From Lentzea sp. (lineage in GTDB: Bacteria > Actinomycetota > Actinomycetes > Mycobacteriales > Pseudonocardiaceae), in contig JASLAV010000703.1 of NCBI GenBank assembly GCA_030146905.1, forward strand, positions 1-11,761: 11,761 nt of DNA, given 5' to 3'. Below, piece by piece: positions 5,954 to 11,761 of the stretch; position 1 is the stretch's first letter, and the number at the start of each line of letters is the position of its first letter. The position numbers and the translations under genes are program-made. The notes under the pieces were generated by a model that saw only the letters and a list, made by a program, of their open reading frames with translations, was not told where the DNA came from and made no database searches.

Positions 5954-6257
5954 TCGGCTTTCTCTTTCCAATAATTTTGCGCGAGGTGAGCCTGGAGTCG
6001 GGCGTGGCGAAATTGGTAAACCGCGCCTACCTGGCGTAGGACTCCCCGTTGGTGTGCTTCGGTCAAGAATTTGGGCAAACGCCAGGGAAGTCGGCCCGTT
6101 AGTGGAAGCCAGAACCGGGCCACGATTATCCATCGGCCCCATGCTCTGGCTGCGACGCCGGTCAGTATTCCGACAATGAGAGCGAGTACAGCCGTCGCCG
6201 TCAGTCCGGCCGCGACTCCACGAGTGGGAGTGAACAGGATCATGGTCAACGCGCTCA
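5950..6257 (-). pseudogene. Frame-displaced C-terminus of the NACHT protein
   Basis: This stretch codes, one base out of phase with the main NACHT frame, for about 100 residues: a hydrophobic segment (VAAGLTATAVLALIVGILTG), then RLPWRLPKFL and the end motif RGVLRQVGAVYQFRHARLQ. From memory of the family, that ending is typical of large actinobacterial membrane NACHT proteins, so it belongs to the gene upstream and is not a separate one. It could be translated on its own only from TTG 6249 or ATG 6243, with no visible ribosome binding site. Its TAG overlaps the kinase stop by 4 bases, which looks like the original gene end. Re-joining at the CCCC (6258-6261) gives a protein of about 864 residues. 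Confidence 0.7.
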
Positions 6258-8543
6258 GGGGATGATGTAAACCAAAGCGCTCAACAGCGAGTTTATCCGA
6301 TCCAGTCGAAGCAGAAAGATCGGGCTGATTGCGGTTTTCAGATCTACGTTCCGCTCGAAATCCGTGATTGATCGCACGCTGCTCACTGCGATTCGGATGA
6401 TCAGGCCGACAAGAGTCCCGAAGACGAGCCCTGTTGCCAACGTTCCGATCAGATATTGGATTGGATTGTAGCGGTGCACGTCATATGTTCCGTTCAGCAT
6501 TTCGGTGGCTCCCAACAGTGCTCCGCTGAGGCCTCCAATCAGTCCGGTGATGATGACTAACCCGAGTGCTCGAGCAAGTCTGGTGAAGGAAAATCCTGGT
6601 CTCGATTCGCCGGTTCCTGGATTCTCGGTGCTGAGCATTGACAAAATAATACCGATTGCGGCGGCTGCGGGTAAACTCAAGAGAAGCTCGAACCTGTTTT
6701 TGGCTGGGTCGAGTAAAGTATGAATTGTCAACCATAGTGCAGTTGATACTATGATCGAGCGGACTGCTCGCCCAGTGTGCCATTGGAACGAAATGCCAGA
6801 GAGAGTTGCTGTGTAAAGGCCGACGAAAACGCCCATTGTCACGGGACCTAGAAACTTGTCTAGAAGGTGCCCTTCGTTTAGTCCAGTCACGTGGAAATAG
6901 GTCGAACAGGCAAAGGTGACCGCGCCTCCCCAAAAACCGAAACGAATCTTCCGGGTCAATGTCTGTGGCGGCTTCCGCAGACTCAGCACGATGTACGAGG
7001 GGACTGGCGTTGAACGCCCTGCCAGCCAGTACAGCGCTGCCGTGATGACACCGCTTGCTGTCGCGCCGATCAGAACGGCATCCGTGTCGAGTCCTTTGCC
7101 CAGCCCGATCGATCCGAGGACGGCGGCCGTGGTGAGGGCGAAGACCGCGCTCGTCAGAACCCCGCGTCCGGACCACGTCGCCAGGAGAACGGCGCCACCA
7201 ACCACGCCGCTGACCATCACCTGCGAATTCCCTGCAATGGAGGCTAGGAAGAACACGAGCGTGATTGGAAGTCCGGAGGCCAGTGCTGCGAACGCACCCA
7301 TCAGCAGACTGCGTGTCGGTCTGGGGACCGCTTCCGCGAGCTGCCACCATGCCAGATCGAACGTGCCGAGTTCGTCAAGATGCCGGGCAAGGAAACCGAA
7401 CCACTGCTCGTGGCGTCGGATCTTGACGGGATCCTTTCCTGTGGTCGAGTAGTAGGTAGCGGGCACGAAAGACGCGAGGAGGTGATCTTCGATCGCGCGA
7501 GCGGTGAGGAATCGTTCCGTATCCAGCAGTTCGGCGGGGTCGCGCTGCGGGTCATCGCTGTAGACCGTGCGCGCAAGGGCCGCCATCAACGGCGTCGACA
7601 ACGCTTCCAACAGATTCCTCGAGCCGGAGCTCTCCTGAGTGTGGCCGACTTCGTCCAGTAGTGCGGTCCACATCGGCACCTCGCTTTGACCGACCATCGT
7701 CTTCCGGCGTGTGGTCAGAGGCAGGTAGCCAGCCAGGTCCTCGATGCGAATCGGGTCGAGCTGGATTACTGCCGCTCTCGAGAGTCGGCGGCCCGTGACC
7801 GAGACTGCGGCGCCGAACTCGTCAACACGGCTGGTCAGTAGAAACGGCATGGTCGTGGAGTTCAGCTCGGTGAGCGCGGCCTGGTGGAAGCCGTTGACGA
7901 TTTCGTCGAATCCGTCCAGCACTGGCAGGATGCGGTTCCCGTCGAGCAGTTCGGCAGCGAGCTTCCTGCCCATCGGGAAATCGACGGTGAGCTGGTCGGC
8001 CAGCCAGTCGCGCAGCATGACTGTAGGGTTCCAACTGCCGAGGTCGAACAGCACCGGGACTCGGTCGGTTACCGATCTGCGGGCCTTGAGAACGGACAGG
8101 ACAAAGTGAATGGCCAACACCGTCTTGCCTGAACCAGGCCCGCCCAGCACGAGGAGGCGCTCGGACGGGATCATGCGGTAGACGTCTCCCACCGCCGCGA
8201 AGGACCCGCTCAAGTCACCGAGTTTGCTCCAGGTGCTGTCGGCGCTTCGCTCGATGTTATCCCGGTGGTCGGCCATGTCCGAATCCACCACGTGCCAATG
8301 CACCTGAAGCGGTTGGGGGTCGTAGGCACGGCGTAGTTCGATCTCACGGGTCCATTGAGCTCCGACGGCATGAGCCAGCTGTTCTACGGCGTCGTTCCGT
8401 GGACTGGAGGCCGCAGCGGACCGCTCGGGTCCTCGTTCGTGCACGTGAAGCCCGCCATGCACGACGTTCGCCTGCACGAGTTGTTCGATCTTTTGCGCGG
8501 AGGCCTCATTCCGCATTGCGTGCTGGTCAGGTTCGTCGGTCAA
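6255..8543 (-). CDS. Membrane-anchored NACHT-family NTPase (main frame, C-terminus frameshifted)
   Basis: The 762-residue frame encodes a STAND NTPase of NACHT type. Residues 27-35 (VVHGGLHVH) resemble a short glycine/histidine motif seen near the start of such actinobacterial proteins. The nucleotide site has Walker A GGPGSGKT (134-141), Walker B LPVLDGFDEI (206-215) with the NACHT DGxDE pattern, and LLTSR (235-239). About ten hydrophobic helices follow from 414 to 720. No LRR, TPR, WD40 or known effector domain is evident. Some bacterial NACHT proteins defend against phage; the job of this membrane class is unsettled. TTG 8543 is preferred because AGGTGA lies just upstream; ATG 8516 has none. 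GC is 61 of 120 bases at 6661-6780, far below the neighbours, which suggests transfer. The frame ends at CCC-TGA, losing the usual C-terminus encoded one base out of phase. Confidence 0.85.
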   Translation of the reverse strand: MTDEPDQHAMRNEASAQKIEQLVQANVVHGGLHVHERGPERSAAASSPRNDAVEQLAHAVGAQWTREIELRRAYDPQPLQVHWHVVDSDMADHRDNIERSADSTWSKLGDLSGSFAAVGDVYRMIPSERLLVLGGPGSGKTVLAIHFVLSVLKARRSVTDRVPVLFDLGSWNPTVMLRDWLADQLTVDFPMGRKLAAELLDGNRILPVLDGFDEIVNGFHQAALTELNSTTMPFLLTSRVDEFGAAVSVTGRRLSRAAVIQLDPIRIEDLAGYLPLTTRRKTMVGQSEVPMWTALLDEVGHTQESSGSRNLLEALSTPLMAALARTVYSDDPQRDPAELLDTERFLTARAIEDHLLASFVPATYYSTTGKDPVKIRRHEQWFGFLARHLDELGTFDLAWWQLAEAVPRPTRSLLMGAFAALASGLPITLVFFLASIAGNSQVMVSGVVGGAVLLATWSGRGVLTSAVFALTTAAVLGSIGLGKGLDTDAVLIGATASGVITAALYWLAGRSTPVPSYIVLSLRKPPQTLTRKIRFGFWGGAVTFACSTYFHVTGLNEGHLLDKFLGPVTMGVFVGLYTATLSGISFQWHTGRAVRSIIVSTALWLTIHTLLDPAKNRFELLLSLPAAAAIGIILSMLSTENPGTGESRPGFSFTRLARALGLVIITGLIGGLSGALLGATEMLNGTYDVHRYNPIQYLIGTLATGLVFGTLVGLIIRIAVSSVRSITDFERNVDLKTAISPIFLLRLDRINSLLSALVYIIP

Positions 8544-8589
8544 CCGTCACCTGGTCTTTCTCTGCCTGGAGATCGCCAAGAAAAAGGCT

Positions 8590-9339
8590 TCAGCCCGCGG
8601 CGCGCCGCCGCCGTTCCGCCAGCACCGCCGCCAGGTACGGGTGCGGGTGCACCTGCTCGGCGCGCGGTGACCGGACCGCGGCACCCACGTCGTCCGACAG
8701 CCGCACACCGAGGTCCCACCTGGCCCGCTCGCTGAGCTCCGGGTACCGGCCGAGGTACTGCCGCACCGCCAGCGCCAGCTCGTCCGGCAGCCGCGACAGG
8801 TCCAGCCCCGACGCCCACTCCGCGAACTGCGGCGGCATCTCGGCGAGCTCGACGGTGCTCTTGGGCGCACGCGTGTGGATCACGACCGTGCCCGCCAGGT
8901 AGTCGCCGACCCGTTTGCCCCGCGGCGAGAACAGCGACACGAACAACGCGATCGCACCGCCCAGCCCGAGCACCCAGAAGTCCACGACGAACCCGCCGAG
9001 CGCCCGCACCAGGGCCTGCCGGAACCGGATCGCGCCGCCGTCGTCGCGCACCACGCGCAGGCCCATCACGAGCTTGCCCAGCGAACGGCCGCGCGTCAGC
9101 GTCTCGACGGCGGCCGGGTAGCCGATCATCACGGCCACCGTCAGCGCCAGCGCGAACGCCGACTGCAGGGCGCTGTCGAAGTCGACGGGCGAGATCAGGA
9201 ACACGAGCAGCAGCAGGACGAACTGCACGGCCACGTCGAACGCGAACGCCACCGCCCTGCTCGCGAGCTGTGCGACGCGCAGGTCCAGAACCACTGCTTC
9301 ACCGGTAACCAGGTCCCCCACGCGGATAGTGTGACCCAT
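8590..9339 (-). CDS. RDD-family membrane protein
   Basis: The 249-residue protein is of the RDD family, named for conserved Arg and Asp residues: here Arg28 and Asp35 in SRAVAFAFD and KRVGDYLAGT at 142-151. Three hydrophobic stretches (about 29-50, 60-80, 112-137) give the membrane core, and GRSLGKLVMGLRVV (84-97) is typical. The tail from 160 to 249 is soluble, charged and arginine-rich at the end. Function is unsettled; some members have been linked to ion transport. ATG 9339 is used, one base from the divergent SpoIIM gene; GTG 9321 (MGDLVTGEAVVL) is a real alternative because relatives often start near this point. Neither has a clear ribosome binding site. It lies 46 bases upstream of the NACHT gene on the same strand, so the two could be co-transcribed. 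Confidence 0.9.
   Translation of the reverse strand: MGHTIRVGDLVTGEAVVLDLRVAQLASRAVAFAFDVAVQFVLLLLVFLISPVDFDSALQSAFALALTVAVMIGYPAAVETLTRGRSLGKLVMGLRVVRDDGGAIRFRQALVRALGGFVVDFWVLGLGGAIALFVSLFSPRGKRVGDYLAGTVVIHTRAPKSTVELAEMPPQFAEWASGLDLSRLPDELALAVRQYLGRYPELSERARWDLGVRLSDDVGAAVRSPRAEQVHPHPYLAAVLAERRRRAAG
9327..9332 (+). promoter_or_regulatory. Candidate -10 box for leaderless spoIIM transcript
   Basis: TAGTGT fits TANNNT and ends 8 bases before the GTG at 9341, which puts the expected transcription start at 9339-9341. No Shine-Dalgarno sequence precedes the GTG. The mRNA would therefore begin at or next to its start codon. The -35 region (GGTAAC, 9304-9309) is weak. The element lies inside the RDD gene. 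Confidence 0.45.
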
Positions 9340-9340
9340 C

Positions 9341-10348
9341 GTGGATCTGGACGTGTTCATCGAGCGCCACCGCGCGTCGTGGCAGCGCCTCGAGCAGCTC
9401 GTGAAGCGGTCGGGGCGGCTGAGCGGTCCCGAGGCGGACGAGCTGGTCGAGCTGTACCAGCGCGTGACGACGCACCTGTCGGTCGTGCGCAGCCAGGCCC
9501 CGGACCCCGCCACCGTCGAACGCCTCTCGTCCCTGGTCGCGGGCGCCCGCTCGGCCCTGACCGGCGCCCACACCCCCGCGTGGCGCGTGGTGACCCGCTT
9601 CTTCACCCACCGCCTGCCCGCGGCGATCTACCTGGGCTGGCGCTGGTGGGTCCCGGCAGGTCTGGCGTTCTACCTGGTCACCGGGCTGCTGGCGGCCTGG
9701 ATCGCCACGAACCCCGATGTGCAGGCCACCATCGCGGCCCCGGACGAGATCCGCGAGATGACCAGGGCCGGCGGCGGTTACGAGGCCTACTACTCCAGCG
9801 ATCCCGCGGGGTCGTTCGCGGCGAAGGTGTGGACGAACAACGCCTGGATCACCGCGGCCTGCCTGCTGCTCGGCGTGCTGTTCGCGGTCCCGCCGATCTA
9901 CCTGCTCTTCACCAACGCTTTGAACGTCGCCGTCGGCATCGGCCTGATGTTCGGTGCCGGCCGCGGCGGGCTGTTCCTCGGGCTGCTCGCGCCGCACGGG
10001 TTGCTGGAGCTGACGGCGGTGTTCGTCGCGGCAGGCATCGGGATGCGGCTGGGGTGGCAGGTGATCGACCCCGGCCGCCGCACCCGTGCCGCCGCGCTGG
10101 CCGCGGAGGGGCGTTCGGTGGTCGCCGTCGCGCTCGGCCTGGTGGTGGTGCTGCTGGTCTCCGGTGTGCTGGAGGGGTTCGTGACGCCGTCCGGGCTGCC
10201 GACGTGGGCCCGTGTCGGCATCGGGGTGGTGGCCGAGGTGCTGTTCTTGCTGTACGTGTTCGTGGTGGGGCGCCGGGCGGCACGCCAGGGCGAGACCGGC
10301 GACGTGGACGCCGGTGAACGCGAGGACGTCGCACCGGTCGCCGTTTAG
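9341..10348 (+). CDS. SpoIIM/DUF95-family (stage II sporulation protein M-like) membrane protein
   Basis: The 335-residue protein matches the SpoIIM (DUF95) family. It has a soluble charged N-terminus (about 1-95) with the helical segment ADELVELYQRVTTHLSVVRS, then membrane segments near 103-121, 168-190, 193-213, 219-236, 258-275 and 291-309. The family signature LAPHGLLEL (216-224) and LEGFVTPS (277-284) are present. In Bacillus SpoIIM acts in septal peptidoglycan degradation during engulfment; actinobacterial members sit with RDD, DUF58 and MoxR genes and their role is not established, so a sporulation role should not be assumed. GTG 9341 gives MDLDVFIERHRASW, a usual family start. The final 20 residues are acidic and cytoplasmic. 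The stop codon overlaps that of the convergent DUF58 gene. Confidence 0.9.
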   Translation: MDLDVFIERHRASWQRLEQLVKRSGRLSGPEADELVELYQRVTTHLSVVRSQAPDPATVERLSSLVAGARSALTGAHTPAWRVVTRFFTHRLPAAIYLGWRWWVPAGLAFYLVTGLLAAWIATNPDVQATIAAPDEIREMTRAGGGYEAYYSSDPAGSFAAKVWTNNAWITAACLLLGVLFAVPPIYLLFTNALNVAVGIGLMFGAGRGGLFLGLLAPHGLLELTAVFVAAGIGMRLGWQVIDPGRRTRAAALAAEGRSVVAVALGLVVVLLVSGVLEGFVTPSGLPTWARVGIGVVAEVLFLLYVFVVGRRAARQGETGDVDAGEREDVAPVAV

Positions 10349-11634
10349 AGCTTTCGGGCGGCCTTCAGCGACAGGTAGCGGTCCGCGAGCGCACGCGGCA
10401 GATCGTCGGGCAGTGCGTCCACGACCTCGACACCGTGCCGTGCGAGCAAAGCGGTGACACGGCGGCGTTCGGCCAGCGTCCGTTCCGCCGCAGCCGCGGC
10501 GTACACGGACTCCAGGTCCCCGCGTCCCGCAGCCATCGCGTGCACGGCCGGATCCGACACCGACGCGATCAACAAGCGGTGCCGCGAAGCCAGCGCGGGC
10601 AACAGCGGCAGCAGGCCGTGCTCGATCGACGGTTCCAGCGACGTCAGCAGCACGACCAACGACCGGCGCGAAGCCCGGCGCAGCACCTCGGCGACCGCGC
10701 CGCGGGCGTCGAACTCCACCAGTTCGGCCTCCAGCGGTGCCATCGCCTGCACCAGGACGGGCAGCGACGCGCGCGCCACCGACGCACGGACCTTGTGGCT
10801 GAACGCCAGGAAGTCCACCTGGTCGCGGGCGTGCGATGCCAAGGCGGACAACAACAACGCGGCATCCATCGCCGTGTCCAGCCGTGGCAGTCCTCCGAGA
10901 GCACCGGAGACCCTGCCGGCCGACGTGCGGGCGGTGTCGAGCACGATCGTCACCTGGCGATCACGCTCCGGGCGCCACGTGCGCACCACCACGTCGGACG
11001 AACGGGCAGAGGCACGCCAGTCGATCGAACGCACGTCGTCGCCGATGACGTAGGTGCGCAACGAGTCGAACTCCGTACCGGCACCGCGGATCATCGAGGC
11101 GCGGCGGCCGTCCAGCTCGCGCAGGCGTTCCAGCAGAGGCGGGAGGTGGCGACGGCTGTGGAACGGCGGCAGCGCGCGCACGGTCCACGGGACTTGGTGC
11201 GAACCCTGCCGTGCGGCGATGCCCAACGGGCCGAGGGAACGCACGGTCACGCGATCGGCCACGCGGTCGCCTCGGCGCACGGGGCGCAGCTCGAAGGACA
11301 AAACGCGGGAGCCGCCGGCGGGCACGTCGACCGCGACGCGGTCGGCGATCACACCGGCGGAAGGTGCCCACGCGTCACGGAGAACGCCGCGCAGCCGACG
11401 TCCGGGGTTGTGCACGGTCAGCTGGACGGCGCACACCTCGCCCGTGCGCACGGAGGTCGTCCCGGCGCGCGTGAACGTCAGCCGCCGCACGCCCGCGGCA
11501 AGCAGCAGGTCGGCGGCCACGCAGAGGACCAGGACCCCGAGCATCAGGAGGATTCCCCGCCACGAAGGCAGGAGCAGCCCCACGACGAGGACACCGATGA
11601 GCGCGAGCAGACCCGCGCGACCCGTGAGCGCCAC
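10345..11634 (-). CDS. DUF58 domain protein (MoxR partner, von Willebrand A-like fold)
   Basis: This 429-residue protein has two N-terminal membrane helices (about 5-22 and 26-46), a beta-rich region (50-150) and the DUF58 core, marked by GTEFDSLRTYVIGDD (186-200) and RSIDWRASAR (202-211). A von Willebrand A-like segment follows, with IVLDTARTS (230-238) where a metal-site motif is expected. DUF58 proteins are encoded next to MoxR AAA+ ATPases and are thought to be their partners in assembling or activating envelope or metal-dependent complexes; the client is unknown. The GTG start is one base after the moxR stop (TGA-C-GTG), so the pair is translationally coupled. Overlap with the convergent spoIIM gene is 4 bases, shared stop codons included. 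Length is usual for the family. Confidence 0.92.
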   Translation of the reverse strand: MALTGRAGLLALIGVLVVGLLLPSWRGILLMLGVLVLCVAADLLLAAGVRRLTFTRAGTTSVRTGEVCAVQLTVHNPGRRLRGVLRDAWAPSAGVIADRVAVDVPAGGSRVLSFELRPVRRGDRVADRVTVRSLGPLGIAARQGSHQVPWTVRALPPFHSRRHLPPLLERLRELDGRRASMIRGAGTEFDSLRTYVIGDDVRSIDWRASARSSDVVVRTWRPERDRQVTIVLDTARTSAGRVSGALGGLPRLDTAMDAALLLSALASHARDQVDFLAFSHKVRASVARASLPVLVQAMAPLEAELVEFDARGAVAEVLRRASRRSLVVLLTSLEPSIEHGLLPLLPALASRHRLLIASVSDPAVHAMAAGRGDLESVYAAAAAERTLAERRRVTALLARHGVEVVDALPDDLPRALADRYLSLKAARKL

Positions 11635-11635
11635 G

Positions 11636-11761
11636 TCAGCGCGGCACCTGGACCGCGCCGAGCACGCCGTCCAGCACGCCGTCCGCCGTGACGCCTTCCA
11701 TCTCGGCCTCCGGGCGCAGTTCCAGGCGATGCCGCAACGCGGGCCGTGCGAGTGCCTTCAC
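11636..11761 (-). CDS. MoxR-family AAA+ ATPase, C-terminal fragment
   Basis: The last 41 codons of a gene that continues beyond the window can be read: VKALARPALRHRL, then LRPEAEMEGVTADGVLDGVL, then VPR and TGA. This is the standard C-terminal lid end of MoxR AAA+ ATPases (ALARPxLRHRL and RPEAExEG). The nucleotide-binding motifs lie outside the window. Its stop is one base before the DUF58 start, the normal MoxR-DUF58 gene order. The truncation is an effect of the window edge. Confidence 0.85.
   Translation of the reverse strand: MKALARPALRHRLELRPEAEMEGVTADGVLDGVLGAVQVPR

Noticed and set aside
6001..6075. tRNA-like stretch: GTGGCGAAATTGGTAAACCG resembles a tRNA-Leu D-arm, and CCTAC-CTGGC-GTAGG could mimic an anticodon stem
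   Set aside because: The loop has 5 bases rather than 7, the acceptor stem and T-arm do not form, and on the minus strand the same bases code for the conserved NACHT ending GAVYQFRHARLQ, which explains them fully.
8575..8605. Terminator-like GGC-TGAA-GCC-TTTTT on the minus strand after the RDD gene
   Set aside because: The stem is only three base pairs (four with a wobble pair) and the element is too weak to call; the RDD and NACHT genes may be co-transcribed.
10435..11691. 418-codon plus-strand frame antisense to DUF58
   Set aside because: No recognisable motif, Arg/His/Gln-rich, and it runs against a complete DUF58 gene and the MoxR end.

Overview
The window reads as chromosomal DNA of a high-GC actinomycete. 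Coding sequence is GC-rich (44 of 60 bases at 3001-3060), GTG and TTG starts are common, and genes often overlap by a few bases. The gene families (cbiMN-QO transporter, RDD/SpoIIM/DUF58/MoxR neighbourhood, membrane NACHT ATPase) fit a filamentous actinomycete, perhaps Pseudonocardiales. That placement is inference; no rRNA or other taxonomic marker is present.

Layout. 17-1366 (-) is a group II PLP-dependent amino acid decarboxylase. It is divergent from a Co/Ni ECF transporter operon, cbiM-cbiN-cbiQO (1700-4064, +), in which the transmembrane CbiQ and the ATPase CbiO are one polypeptide. The 333-bp region between them holds several dyads that look like operators. A TetR regulator (4043-4558, -) converges on the transporter and diverges from a two-gene unit: an NTF2/SnoaL-like protein (4629-5051) and an aminoglycoside-phosphotransferase-fold kinase (5048-5953). 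The 70-bp tetR/snoaL gap contains a good promoter and two near-identical direct repeats, a plausible TetR operator.

5950-8543 (-) holds a large membrane NACHT-family NTPase of visibly lower GC. Its reading frame breaks at a CCCC-TGA; shifting by one base restores a continuous C-terminus of the family type. The result is either a broken gene, a sequence error or a site of frameshifting. It is the most unusual object in the window and the best candidate for an accessory (possibly defence or signalling) element.

8590-11761 is a conserved actinobacterial membrane/envelope neighbourhood: an RDD protein (-) and a SpoIIM/DUF95 protein (+) whose start codons are separated by a single base, then a DUF58 protein and the C-terminal end of a MoxR AAA+ ATPase (both -). 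MoxR and DUF58 are one base apart and probably co-translated.

Nearly all the window is coding. Three convergent pairs (cbiQO/tetR, kinase/NACHT, spoIIM/DUF58) overlap at their stop codons, so terminators between them would have to lie inside coding sequence.
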